From Bacilli bacterium (lineage in GTDB: Bacteria > Bacillota_I > Bacilli_A > RFN20 > CAG-826), in assembly GCA_016302065.1 (NCBI GenBank), contig JAEDOI010000001.1, positions 1 to 64,000 on the forward strand: a stretch of DNA of 64,000 nt, given 5' to 3'. Numbering within the stretch: position 1 is the first letter of the stretch; each line of letters opens with the position of its first letter. Positions 54,220 to 62,378 of this stretch are shown here, one piece after another. A program made the position numbers and the translations under genes. The notes beneath the pieces were generated by a model. It did not search any database. It worked only from the letters and a program-made list of their open reading frames with translations, and was not told the DNA's origin.

Positions 54220-54673
54220 TAAAAGTGGATTAGGAGTTGGAACAGGAAGTTCACCACAAGGAAGTTTATCACAAGGAAATGTTGATGCAAAAGTTAAAGA
54301 GTTAACAAAAAAATTGAAACCATTTGATTCTACCTTATTTAGTTATCAAGAAAGCATTCCTAAATACGAAGGTTATTTATTGAATTTAGATCATAGTATT
54401 GGAGGATCTAAGGCGAAATTTTTAAAAGAAGCTTTAGGGTATAAAACTGGTGATGGATTTAAACTTCATATGGCAATTGGTCAAGCTATCAATGGTAAAA
54501 TACCAAGTAAAGTTGAAACCACACCATTTGGAACAAAGTATAATTTTAATACTAAACTAAAAGGAAACGATGGGAAATATCATTCAACTAATGTAACTAT
54601 AGTAGTGCAAAACGATAATGGAAAGACTACATGGAGAATAATCACTTTGACTCCAGGGAAAAAAGACAGATAG
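54206..54673 (+). CDS. DUF6883-like protein, candidate toxin
   Basis: A 155-residue protein. After a Gly/Ser-rich flexible N-terminus (KSGLGVGTGSSPQGSLSQG) comes a compact domain with YLLNLDHSIGGSKAKFLKEALGY, then TPFGTKYNFNTKLKGNDGK and TWRIITLTPG. This is the pattern I know as DUF6883, found at the C-termini of polymorphic toxins and in small mobile-element proteins. No secretion signal is visible. A small DUF4926-like gene directly follows, the usual layout of a toxin with its immunity gene. The toxin assignment is by family context, not proven. Confidence 0.6.
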   Translation: MGKTSKSGLGVGTGSSPQGSLSQGNVDAKVKELTKKLKPFDSTLFSYQESIPKYEGYLLNLDHSIGGSKAKFLKEALGYKTGDGFKLHMAIGQAINGKIPSKVETTPFGTKYNFNTKLKGNDGKYHSTNVTIVVQNDNGKTTWRIITLTPGKKDR

Positions 54674-54682
54674 GAGGACTTT

Positions 54683-54892
54683 ATGAACGAATTGGATTGT
54701 GTAAAATTAATTAAACCTTTTAAAGGGTTAAAAGTAGGAACAAAAGGGTGTATTGTATTGAAATATACTGAAAATGATTTTGAAGTAGAGTTTTTCGACG
54801 AAAATGATGAAACAATAGATGTTTATACAATTTCAAGAGAATATCTAGAGGTTTATTGGACACCAAAGGATGGATATTTGAACAAAAATTAA
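54683..54892 (+). CDS. DUF4926-like protein, candidate immunity/antitoxin
   Basis: A 69-residue acidic, beta-rich protein: LDCVKLIKPFKGLKVGTKGCIVLKYTEN...FEVEFFDENDETIDVYTISREYL. The LDxVxLxxxxxGLxxGxxGxIV...YEVEF pattern fits DUF4926, often encoded next to DUF6883 genes. AGGAGG lies 7 nt before ATG 54683, and the gene starts 9 bp after the upstream stop. It is likely the partner or immunity protein. Confidence 0.6.
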   Translation: MNELDCVKLIKPFKGLKVGTKGCIVLKYTENDFEVEFFDENDETIDVYTISREYLEVYWTPKDGYLNKN

Positions 54893-55143
54893 AACTGTTT
54901 TATTTGTTGAATGATATATTAGTTGTGTTTTAGTAAACATTCTTATTGAAAATATTAATTATTTGTTTCCTTATCTAAATAAAATAAAAAATGTAGTAAT
55001 ATTCCAATCCCACCTGACGTAATTGGTGGATATATAAATAAGAAATGATTTTATATATAATGAAGCGCATTTTAATATTACAAAAACATAATTAAGTGAT
55101 TTATTACATTTTTAAAACTATTTTTAACAAGAATATATGTTAA
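54893..55143. other. Island edge without gene
   Basis: No gene is seen. A short dyad CCACC...GGTGG (55010-55025) and AT-rich sequence are present. I looked for a copy of the tRNA-Phe or tRNA-Asp 3' end as an attachment site and found none. Confidence 0.4.
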
Positions 55144-55893
55144 TTAATGATTAAGATTCTTTTCTTTAATGATTAATTCTGGTTTAGATAATATTACCTT
55201 TGTATTATCTTTAACTGAATCAACTAAAAAGACATTACTACCAATTGTAACATTATTTCCAATTACAACATCTCCTCCAAGAATGGAAGCTCCTGAATAA
55301 ATGGTTACATAGTTTCCAATTGTAGGGTGTCTTTTAGTGTTACTTAATTTATGACCTAAAGCAAGAGATAATCCGCCAAGTGTAACGCCTTGATAAATTT
55401 TAACGTGGTGCCCAATAATACTTGTTTCTCCAATTACAATACCAGTTCCATGATCTATGAAGAAATATTCACCAATTTTAGCGCCAGGATGAATGTCTAT
55501 TCCTGTTAAATTGTGTGCTTCTTCTCCAATGAATCTTGCGATAATTTTTTTGTTTTGATTATATAAGATGTGGGCAATTCGATGGTAGTAATTAGCTTTA
55601 AATCCAGGATAAGTTAAAATAATTTCTTCAATAGAATCTGCAGCTGGATCGGAATCAAAAGTAAATTGTAAATCCTTTTGCAATGTATCTTTTAATTTAT
55701 CTAATTCATTAAAAAAATATGTTATATCCTGCTTATTTTTTGATACTTCTTTTTTATATAGCGCCTTAGCTTTATATTTTGATATAAATACAGGTGTTGA
55801 TGAAAAACAGTTAGGAAATAATATGTTTTTTAGATTTTTAATAAATTTTTTTATTTTTTTATTTCTTGGTAAATTTTTAATATTGTATCCCAT
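55144..55893 (-). CDS. cysE: Serine O-acetyltransferase
   Basis: A 249-residue enzyme that acetylates serine for cysteine synthesis. The N-terminal helical domain includes DPAADSIEEIILTYPGFKANYYHRIAH. The left-handed beta-helix follows with hexapeptide repeats and the catalytic segment IDIHPGAKIGEYFFIDHGTGIVIGETSIIG, then KIYQGVTLGG and RHPTIGNYVTIYSGASILGG. A basic N-terminal extension of about 60 residues resembles the longer SAT variants. AAAGGA precedes the ATG. Confidence 0.9.
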   Translation of the reverse strand: MGYNIKNLPRNKKIKKFIKNLKNILFPNCFSSTPVFISKYKAKALYKKEVSKNKQDITYFFNELDKLKDTLQKDLQFTFDSDPAADSIEEIILTYPGFKANYYHRIAHILYNQNKKIIARFIGEEAHNLTGIDIHPGAKIGEYFFIDHGTGIVIGETSIIGHHVKIYQGVTLGGLSLALGHKLSNTKRHPTIGNYVTIYSGASILGGDVVIGNNVTIGSNVFLVDSVKDNTKVILSKPELIIKEKNLNH

Positions 55894-56066
55894 AATAGCT
55901 TTCCTTTTTGCTTATTTATTATAATCTAATAAACTTAATATTAATACAAAAACGATCTTTCATTTTTCAAGTAAACATAATCTTTACTACTTTTATTACG
56001 AAAATAAGTTTAATTATCAATAATTAAGTTGTAAAATATTAAAAGTTAAAAAGGAGTTTATTTTCA

Positions 56067-56771
56067 ATGGGAAGACATTTTGAAGTAAGAGCTGCAGCAA
56101 TGGCTGCCACTGCAAAGCAAAAGAGCGCTATTTATATGCGTGCAAGTAAAGAAATTTATATGGCAGCAAAAAGAGGCGTTCCTGATCCTAATTCAAATTT
56201 AGCATTAAGATCAGCTATTGATAAATATAGAAAATCCTGTCCAAGAGATGTTATTGATAGAGCAATTAAAAAAGCTCAAGGTGGAGATGCTGAAAACTAC
56301 ATTGAGGGTTCCTATGAAGCATTTGGTCCAGCTGGAACATTACTTATTGTTGATACATTAACTGATAATTCAAATAGAGCTTTAGTAAGTGTTAGAACTA
56401 TTATAACTAGAAAAGGTGGACACTTAGGAAGTGTTGGATACAATTTTGAAAATGCTGGTTTATTCGATTTTAATTATTCTGGAACTGAAGAAAGTTTAGA
56501 AGAAGCTTTAGTTTTAGGTGATGTTGATGTTAAGGAAATTTCATTAGAAGATGGGGTTGCTGAAGTTGTTGTAAGTCCAAGTGATTTTGAAAAAGCTAAA
56601 GAAATTCTTAAAGATATTGGTGTAAATGATTTTGAAGTTTCTCAAATTACAAAGATTGCTAATGAAACCGTTAAGCTCGAAGGTGAAGAATTAACAAAAT
56701 TTAAAGAATTGTTGTCTTTACTTGATGAATGTGAAGACGTTCAAGCTGTTTATCACAACGTAGATTTATAA
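56067..56771 (+). CDS. YebC/PmpR-family regulator or translation factor
   Basis: A 234-residue YebC-family protein with MGRHFEVRAAAMAATAKQKSAIY at the N-terminus, PRDVIDRAIKKAQGGDAENY, and the central YEAFGPAGTLLIVDTLTDNSNRALVSVRTII that defines the family. Members act as DNA-binding regulators or, as reported for some, help ribosomes through difficult sequences. AAGGAG lies before ATG 56067. The promoter region holds TTAATTAT/ATAATTAA (56010-56027) and TAAAAT. galU follows after 2 bp. Confidence 0.92.
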   Translation: MGRHFEVRAAAMAATAKQKSAIYMRASKEIYMAAKRGVPDPNSNLALRSAIDKYRKSCPRDVIDRAIKKAQGGDAENYIEGSYEAFGPAGTLLIVDTLTDNSNRALVSVRTIITRKGGHLGSVGYNFENAGLFDFNYSGTEESLEEALVLGDVDVKEISLEDGVAEVVVSPSDFEKAKEILKDIGVNDFEVSQITKIANETVKLEGEELTKFKELLSLLDECEDVQAVYHNVDL

Positions 56772-56773
56772 AA

Positions 56774-57658
56774 ATGGGAAAATATGATGTAAAGCGGGCT
56801 GTAATTCCTTGTGCTGGAAAAGGCACAAGGTTTTTACCTGTAACTAAGGGAACACCAAAAGAGATGTGTCCAATTGTTGATAAACCTACTTTAGATTATA
56901 TTGTTGATGAATGTATCGATGGTGGCATCACTAATATATTAATAATTTTGAGTGAAGGAAAAGATGATATTAGGCGATACTATCATAACGATGTTGATTA
57001 CGAAAAAGAGTTGATTGAAAAAGGCAAAACTGAATTTGCATCAATTATTCATAATGTTGCTAATAAAGCTAATTTTTATTTTACAGTGCAACATGAATTA
57101 CTTGGGCTTGGTCATGCTGTTTTACAAGCAAAAGAATTTATAAAAAATGAAAATTTTATTGTTTGTTGTGGGGACGATATTTGTACATATGAAGGCGATG
57201 CTCCTAGCAAGCAATTAATTGAAGCATTTAAGAAAACTAATGGGCATACAATTGTTGGAGGTCAAAAAGTAAAACATGAAATGATCTCGAAATATGGTTG
57301 TATGGATATTAATAGAGAAGAAAGTGCTCGTTTATATTCTCTTAAAGGTATTGTTGAAAAACCTAATATTGAGGAAGCTCCAAGCGACTTAGCAAGTTTA
57401 GGAAAGTGGGTTTTTAATAGTAAAATCTTCGATTATATTGAAAAAACTCCTAAGGGCAAGGGTGGCGAAATTCAACTTACTGATGCCATTGCCTTAATGA
57501 TCAAAGATGAACCAGTTTATTTTTACGATTTTGTTGGAAAACGATATGATTGCGGCGATAAACTAGGATATCTTAAAGCCATTGTTGATGTAGCTTTAAA
57601 AAGAGATGATTTAAAAGATTCATTTAAAGAATTTTTAAAAGAAAAAGATTTTAGGTAG
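56774..57658 (+). CDS. galU: UTP-glucose-1-phosphate uridylyltransferase
   Basis: A 294-residue nucleotidyltransferase making UDP-glucose. The NTP-binding signature AVIPCAGKGTRFLPVTKGTPKEM is at residues about 9-31, followed by PIVDKPTLDYIVDE, the metal Asp in CCGDDICTYEG, GIVEKPN and GKGGEIQLTDAI, all typical of GalU. UDP-glucose feeds glycolipid or envelope glycan synthesis. It starts 2 bp after yebC with no separate SD, so coupling is likely. A strong terminator follows directly. Confidence 0.93.
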   Translation: MGKYDVKRAVIPCAGKGTRFLPVTKGTPKEMCPIVDKPTLDYIVDECIDGGITNILIILSEGKDDIRRYYHNDVDYEKELIEKGKTEFASIIHNVANKANFYFTVQHELLGLGHAVLQAKEFIKNENFIVCCGDDICTYEGDAPSKQLIEAFKKTNGHTIVGGQKVKHEMISKYGCMDINREESARLYSLKGIVEKPNIEEAPSDLASLGKWVFNSKIFDYIEKTPKGKGGEIQLTDAIALMIKDEPVYFYDFVGKRYDCGDKLGYLKAIVDVALKRDDLKDSFKEFLKEKDFR

Positions 57659-57676
57659 GATTTCCTACCTTTTTTT
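57653..57676 (+). terminator. Terminator after galU
   Basis: GGTAGGA and TCCTACC form a stem with a 2-nt loop, followed by seven T residues. The next ATG lies only a few bases beyond it. Confidence 0.85.
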
Positions 57677-57681
57677 GTTTT

Positions 57682-58539
57682 ATGAGAAGTAAAGTATATT
57701 ATATAAAGAAAATTACACCTGAAAATATTGTTAAAATTTACGAGGCATTAAGTTTTTCTCTTGAAGGAAATGTAGGAATAAAATTTCATAGTGGGGAAAA
57801 AGGAAATCAAAATTATTTAAAACCAGATATGTATGAGCCGATTGTAAAAAGATTGAATGCTACTTTGCTTGAATGCAACACAGCTTATCCTGGAAGTAGA
57901 AATACCACTGAAAAACATATGAATTTAATGAAAGAACATGGTTGGAGTCCTCGTTTTAAAGTTGATATTCTAGATGCTGATGGTGATTTAAAACTAGATA
58001 TTCCTCTTCATAAAATAATTGATAAAAACTATGTTGGAAAGCATATTTTAAATTATGATTCAATATTAGTTTTATCTCATTTTAAGGGTCATCCAATGGG
58101 AGGATATGGTGGAGCATTAAAACAATTATCCATAGGATTTGCTAGCTCTTTTGGTAAAAATAATATTCATAGTGCTGGAACAAAAAGCTGGACTAAGAAT
58201 CAAGATGAGTTTTTAGAAGCAATGGCTGATGCTGCTAAATCAGTTGTAGATTTATATAAAAATAAAATTTGTTATATAAATGTTATGGCAAATATGAGTG
58301 TCGATTGTGATTGTTGCAGTAAAGCTGAAGATCCTTGTATTCAGGATTTAGGAATTCTAGCTTCACTTGATCCAGTAAGTATAGATAAAGCATGTTTAGA
58401 TTTAGTGTATAATTCAAATCTCAAAGGTAAAGAACATTTCATTGAAAGAGTTGAATCTCGTCATGGATTAGTAACAATTGAAGCTGCTAGTGAATTAAAA
58501 ATTGGCAGTACAGATTATGAATTAGTTGAGATAAAATAA
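57682..58539 (+). CDS. DUF362-domain protein
   Basis: A 285-residue DUF362 protein: VGIKFHSGEKGNQNYLKP at the N-terminus, SILVLSHFKGHPMGGYGGALKQLSIGFAS, VDCDCCSKAEDPCIQDLGILASLDPVSIDKA, and a C-terminal end without the 2x[4Fe-4S] ferredoxin domain found in many relatives. The Cys cluster CDCC may bind metal. The function is unknown. No SD is visible and an in-frame stop lies 30 bp upstream, so ATG 57682 is the only reasonable start; it sits just after the galU terminator. Confidence 0.8.
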   Translation: MRSKVYYIKKITPENIVKIYEALSFSLEGNVGIKFHSGEKGNQNYLKPDMYEPIVKRLNATLLECNTAYPGSRNTTEKHMNLMKEHGWSPRFKVDILDADGDLKLDIPLHKIIDKNYVGKHILNYDSILVLSHFKGHPMGGYGGALKQLSIGFASSFGKNNIHSAGTKSWTKNQDEFLEAMADAAKSVVDLYKNKICYINVMANMSVDCDCCSKAEDPCIQDLGILASLDPVSIDKACLDLVYNSNLKGKEHFIERVESRHGLVTIEAASELKIGSTDYELVEIK

Positions 58540-58585
58540 AAAATCTAACTACTTATTGCTATTACTCATATTTTTTAGTTTTTTA

Positions 58586-58614
58586 TTGCTTTATATATTT
58601 AATAAATATATAAT
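58586..58614 (+). promoter_or_regulatory. Promoter and leader of rplM-rpsI
   Basis: TTGCTT and TATAAT are spaced 17 nt. The predicted leader (about 58621-58687) contains a GTCCCGGTAAGAT segment flanked by AATTT/AAATT and may be an L13-type autoregulatory leader; the latter is inference. Confidence 0.6.
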
Positions 58615-58687
58615 TTTAAAGACACGATTTCTAAGAATGAATTTTGTCCCGGTAAGATAAATTTTCAAAGGAAAGGAAATTGATTGT

Positions 58688-59146
58688 ATGAATAGAGAAA
58701 CTACAAATTTAAAGAAAGAAGAAATTGTACGTAAGTGGTACGTCGTTGATGCTGCAAATAAACCATTAGGTAGATTAGCTAGCGAAGTTGCAACTCATTT
58801 AATGGGTAAACAAAAACCATCATGGACTCCAAATCAAGATTGTGGAGATTACATTATTGTTATTAACTGTGAAAAAGTATCAGTTAGTGGTAACAACGTT
58901 ATGACTAACAAAAAATACTACAATGTCAGTGGTTACAATGGTGGTATGAGAGTTAGAACTTTAAAAGAAATGCTTGAAAAATATCCAGAAGAACTTTTCG
59001 AAAGAGTTGTTTGGGGTATGTTACCAAAAGGTAGACTTGGAAGAGCAATGGCTAAGAAGTTATTTGTTTACAAAGGAAGTGAACATAAACACGAAGCTCA
59101 AAAACCAGAAGTATTAACTTTTAAAAAATTGGAAGGAGTTAAATAA
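58688..59146 (+). CDS. rplM: 50S ribosomal protein L13
   Basis: A 152-residue L13, a large-subunit protein needed early in assembly. Clear segments are [46 protein letters not shown] and [32 protein letters not shown] precedes ATG 58688. It overlaps rpsI by one base (TAATG), the universal rplM-rpsI arrangement. Confidence 0.97.
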   Translation: MNRETTNLKKEEIVRKWYVVDAANKPLGRLASEVATHLMGKQKPSWTPNQDCGDYIIVINCEKVSVSGNNVMTNKKYYNVSGYNGGMRVRTLKEMLEKYPEELFERVVWGMLPKGRLGRAMAKKLFVYKGSEHKHEAQKPEVLTFKKLEGVK

Positions 59147-59538
59147 TGGCTAGGAAGATTGAATATTACGGTACTGGAAGAAGAAAAACTAGTATTGCTA
59201 AAGTAAGAGTATTTCCTGGAAGTGGAAAATTCGAAGTTAATGGATTAGATGTCAACGCTTACTTCCCAATGAAAACATTAGTTCTTGATCTTAAGCAACC
59301 TTTAGATGTTCTTGGCGCTGCTGAAAAGTATGATGTTAGAGCAGATGTCGTTGGTGGTGGATATACTGGTCAAGCTGGTGCTATAAGACTCGGATTAGCA
59401 AGAGCTTTACTTGAAGCTCATGAAGATAGAGCAGCACTTAAAGCCAACGGATTATTAACCCGTAATTCTAGAAGTAAAGAAAGAAAGAAATACGGTCTTA
59501 AGAAAGCTAGAAAAGCAAGTCAATTCTCAAAACGTTAA
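59146..59538 (+). CDS. rpsI: 30S ribosomal protein S9
   Basis: A 130-residue S9. It starts with [21 protein letters not shown] and ends with the basic tail [25 protein letters not shown], whose terminal Lys-Arg reaches the P-site tRNA. The start codon overlaps the rplM stop. GAAGGAG lies just upstream, inside rplM. Confidence 0.97.
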   Translation: MARKIEYYGTGRRKTSIAKVRVFPGSGKFEVNGLDVNAYFPMKTLVLDLKQPLDVLGAAEKYDVRADVVGGGYTGQAGAIRLGLARALLEAHEDRAALKANGLLTRNSRSKERKKYGLKKARKASQFSKR

Positions 59539-59551
59539 TTTGTTTCTCAAT

Positions 59552-59580
59552 AGAAAGGAAGAGCTATTCTCTTCCTTTCT
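59552..59580 (+). terminator. Hairpin after rpsI
   Basis: AGAAAGGAAGAG and CTCTTCCTTTCT form a perfect 12-bp stem around CTATT. The downstream side is A-rich rather than T-rich, so termination may be partial and some transcripts may run into the tRNAs. Confidence 0.65.
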
Positions 59581-59643
59581 TAGAAAAAAATACTTGATTT
59601 TATAGGCATTATTTACTATATTAATTAAGCATCAATTATTTAT

Positions 59644-59720
<77 letters not shown>

Positions 59721-59762
59721 TAAAAAGAAAAATTGATTGCATTGTTTAAGTGTCTATAGACT

Positions 59763-59837
59763 GGGCGCTTAGCTCAGTGGGAGAGCACTTCCTTCACACG
59801 GAAGGGGTCATAAGTTCGATCCTTATAGCGCCCACCA
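59763..59837 (+). tRNA. tRNA-Val (anticodon CAC)
   Basis: Acceptor GGGCGCT pairs with AGCGCCC, anticodon loop TTCACAC, T-loop TTCGATC, CCA encoded. Confidence 0.93.
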
Positions 59838-59844
59838 AAACTTT

Positions 59845-59920
59845 GCCTTCTTAGCTCAGTTGGTAGAGCAACTGATTTGTAATCAGTAGGTCGCTGGTCC
59901 GAATCCGGCAGAAGGCACCA
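59845..59920 (+). tRNA. tRNA-Thr (anticodon UGU)
   Basis: Acceptor GCCTTCT pairs with AGAAGGC, anticodon loop TTTGTAA, CCA encoded. The T-loop is TCCGAAT, with C instead of U at position 55, like the tRNA-Phe at 51319. Confidence 0.93.
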
Positions 59921-59933
59921 TCTTGAGAATATA

Positions 59934-59961
59934 CGCAATATTAAAATATTGCGTTTTTTTT
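59934..59961 (+). terminator. Terminator after tRNA-Ile/Val/Thr
   Basis: CGCAATATT and AATATTGCG stem with a 2-nt loop, then eight T residues. It closely resembles the terminator at 51411. Confidence 0.88.
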
Positions 59962-60281
59962 ATACTTTTATACTTTTTATTCTTACAGAAGATTTGCTTA
60001 TTAAATTAGGATTCAAAGCGTCTAGTTCTTACATAGTAAACAATCTTTCTAATGATAAAATACATTTTAAAATATGCTATTATCTATTCAATTTCCATTT
60101 GATTTTATATGTTGCTTGTGATGATATCCATCTATAGTAAATTGTTATATTTACATCTATTGATGTCTTTCTTAGCGGATTATTAAAGAGAGGTAAAATA
60201 GCCTCATTCACTAATATACTAAAATGTTTTTAATGTTTGTAATGTCTTAAATAGATATTATTTGAAAGTATTTCAAAGCTT
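59962..60281. other. Intergenic stretch without recognisable gene
   Basis: AT-rich sequence containing only a short unconvincing frame without SD. A small GAGG...CCTC hairpin (60189-60205) may terminate the minus-strand gene. Confidence 0.4.
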
Positions 60282-61358
60282 TTATTTGTAATTTATAATT
60301 AATCTCTTTAATGAATCATCACTTAATAAAGAATCTAATTCATTTTTAGAAGATATAGTTAAACAATTTATATTATTAAATATTGTTTTTACTATGTTAT
60401 TAAATTCATTATCTTTTAGTGAATTATATTTTTTCTCATATTTTTTATAATATATGTTATCTCTTATAATGCTAAGGGTAATTCTTCTAATTAAACATAA
60501 AATATTTGTTTCAATCCAATATAAAAATTTAGAATTACAATTTAATTTGTTTTCAATGTTTTTTATATAATAATAAAATGAAATTCCATCATTAGCATTA
60601 TGATATAAATCTACATATATATAATCAAAGATAGATAAATCATTATTCTTTAAATATTCTAAAGCATCGCATTTTATTATTTTTACTTTGTCTTTGTATT
60701 TATAATTAGGCATAATAAATTTAGTAAAAAGTGATATTATTTCCTCATCATTTTCTAAAATAGTAATGTTTTTTACACTTGCTTTATTACTAATTAAATA
60801 TGAAAAATAACCAATTCCTAAACCTAATACCAAAACATTGTTTTTTACTATATCAATATCTTTTTTCATAGTATTTATTTCATGTGGGATGGTCGACATC
60901 CATGTAATATTGTTTTTATTTAACTCAATATATGTAAATGAATCTTTAAAATAACCAACATCATATGTTTCTCTAAAATATTCATTTTTATTTACCTTAA
61001 TTTCATCATAAATAAATAAATAGTAAGGATCATATTTAGAAAAATCTAGTGTATATCCTTTACATTTTATTTTTTCTCTTAATTTAATTCCTTTAATGTA
61101 GGCGTCATTTTTATATTTTTTAATATCTAATTCTTTGATATTGTTTAGTTCATATTCTTTTTCAAAATTTTTAAAATATGTATCATTTTCATCAATTTCT
61201 AGGCATTCTTTTATATAAGAATATAAAGAAATTTCATTGTTAAATTCATAATCATTAAAGTAATTAAAGTAGTCATTATAAAAAGATGCAACTTGTTCAT
61301 TAAGTTCCATTGTATCTAAGTATTTATTGATTAAAGAAATAGGTAAATTAATTTTCAT
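60282..61358 (-). CDS. Spermidine-synthase-like / SAM-methyltransferase-fold protein
   Basis: A 358-residue protein, very rich in Asn, Lys, Tyr and Ile. The centre holds a Rossmann methyltransferase core: VLVLGLGIGYFSYLI (motif I, about residue 175), ITILENDEEIISLF (acidic end of strand 2), VKIIKCDALEYL and FDYIYVDLYHN. This is the order of spermidine-synthase-like proteins. The first 165 residues and the C-terminal helices match nothing I recognise. Substrate unknown. There is no SD; TATAAT ends 9 nt before the ATG. Confidence 0.65.
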   Translation of the reverse strand: MKINLPISLINKYLDTMELNEQVASFYNDYFNYFNDYEFNNEISLYSYIKECLEIDENDTYFKNFEKEYELNNIKELDIKKYKNDAYIKGIKLREKIKCKGYTLDFSKYDPYYLFIYDEIKVNKNEYFRETYDVGYFKDSFTYIELNKNNITWMSTIPHEINTMKKDIDIVKNNVLVLGLGIGYFSYLISNKASVKNITILENDEEIISLFTKFIMPNYKYKDKVKIIKCDALEYLKNNDLSIFDYIYVDLYHNANDGISFYYYIKNIENKLNCNSKFLYWIETNILCLIRRITLSIIRDNIYYKKYEKKYNSLKDNEFNNIVKTIFNNINCLTISSKNELDSLLSDDSLKRLIINYK

Positions 61359-61462
61359 AATAATAATATTATAAATTATAACTTTTTAATTAACATTACA
61401 ATTTTCTTATGGATTGAAATGTTTTTTTATAATATAATACATTCGATAAAAGGAGATTTAAT

Positions 61463-61699
61463 ATGGCAAAAAAGTTCTTTAGTTTACCAAGAATAGTTCA
61501 AATTCTCTTACTTCTTATTCCTGTTGTAGGATGGATTATTGAATTAATTATTAGATGGAGTGCTGTTGCTGAAAAATTCAGTGCTTTAAACCTTGTTGCA
61601 GCAATACTTTTTACAGTTGTTGGTTGGGGCTGGGTTTTAAACGTTATTGATATTATCTGGATTTTAGCATTCAAACACTTATTTCTTACAAAGGTATAG
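61463..61699 (+). CDS. Small two-helix membrane protein
   Basis: A 78-residue protein with hydrophobic helices at about residues 9-30 and 42-70 separated by a short loop (RWSAVAEKFSALN). AAAAGGAGA precedes ATG 61463. A terminator follows. No family was recognised. Confidence 0.75.
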   Translation: MAKKFFSLPRIVQILLLLIPVVGWIIELIIRWSAVAEKFSALNLVAAILFTVVGWGWVLNVIDIIWILAFKHLFLTKV

Positions 61700-61705
61700 T
61701 TAAAT

Positions 61706-61733
61706 TAGCCACTATTTAGTGGCTATTTTTTTT
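61706..61733 (+). terminator. Terminator upstream of upp
   Basis: TAGCCACT and AGTGGCTA stem with loop ATTT, followed by eight T residues. Confidence 0.88.
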
Positions 61734-61751
61734 ATAGAAAGGATAAATTAT

Positions 61752-62378
61752 ATGTTACATTTAGTAAATCACCCATTAATTACAATGAAATTAAACAAAA
61801 TGAGAGATGAAAAAACAAATAGTAAAGATTTTAGAACTTTACTTGATGAAATTTCTTCTCTTATGACTTATGAAGTTTTTAAAGATGTTAATTTAGTCTC
61901 TAGTGGAAGAAAAATTAAAACTCCTACTGGATGTGAAATTGATAAATTGAAATTGGAACATGATATTATCATAGTTCCTATTTTAAGAGCAGGAATGGGA
62001 ATGAGTAATGGAGTTGTCAATATGCTTCCAACAGCTCGTATTGGTCATATTGGATTGTATAGAGACGAAACAACATTAAAACCTGTTGAATATTTTTGTA
62101 AAATGCCTCATGTAACTGACCCACTCGTTCTTGTTTGCGATCCAATGTTAGCAACTGGAGGAAGTGCAATTGATGCTGTTACAATTATGAAAGAAAAAGG
62201 ATTTAAAAACATCAGAATGCTTTGCCTTGTCGGTGCTCCAGAGGGGGTAGAAGCTTTCCTTAAGGTTCATCCTGATGTTGAATTATATTTAGCAGCTCTT
62301 GATGATAAACTTAATGAGAAGGGTTATATCCTTCCAGGTTTAGGAGATGCTGGTGATAGAATATTTGGTACTTTATAA
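61752..62378 (+). CDS. upp: Uracil phosphoribosyltransferase
   Basis: A 208-residue enzyme of pyrimidine salvage making UMP from uracil and PRPP. Family marks are VNHPLITMKLNKMRDEKTNSKDFR, VPILRAGMGM, HIGLYRDETTLKPVEYFCKMP, the PRPP site VCDPMLATGGSAIDA, and the C-terminal YILPGLGDAGDRIFGT uracil-binding segment. ATG 61752 follows AAAGGA; the open frame runs 11 codons further upstream into the terminator and is not used. It overlaps the convergent purB end by 6 bp. Confidence 0.96.
   Translation: MLHLVNHPLITMKLNKMRDEKTNSKDFRTLLDEISSLMTYEVFKDVNLVSSGRKIKTPTGCEIDKLKLEHDIIIVPILRAGMGMSNGVVNMLPTARIGHIGLYRDETTLKPVEYFCKMPHVTDPLVLVCDPMLATGGSAIDAVTIMKEKGFKNIRMLCLVGAPEGVEAFLKVHPDVELYLAALDDKLNEKGYILPGLGDAGDRIFGTL

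Noticed and set aside
54893..55143. Attachment-site duplicate of a tRNA end closing the accessory island
   Set aside because: No stretch matching the tRNA-Phe or tRNA-Asp 3' end was found; the CCACC/GGTGG dyad is not enough.
59949..60137. 62-codon plus-strand frame after the tRNA cluster
   Set aside because: It starts inside the terminator T run, has no SD and no recognisable protein features.
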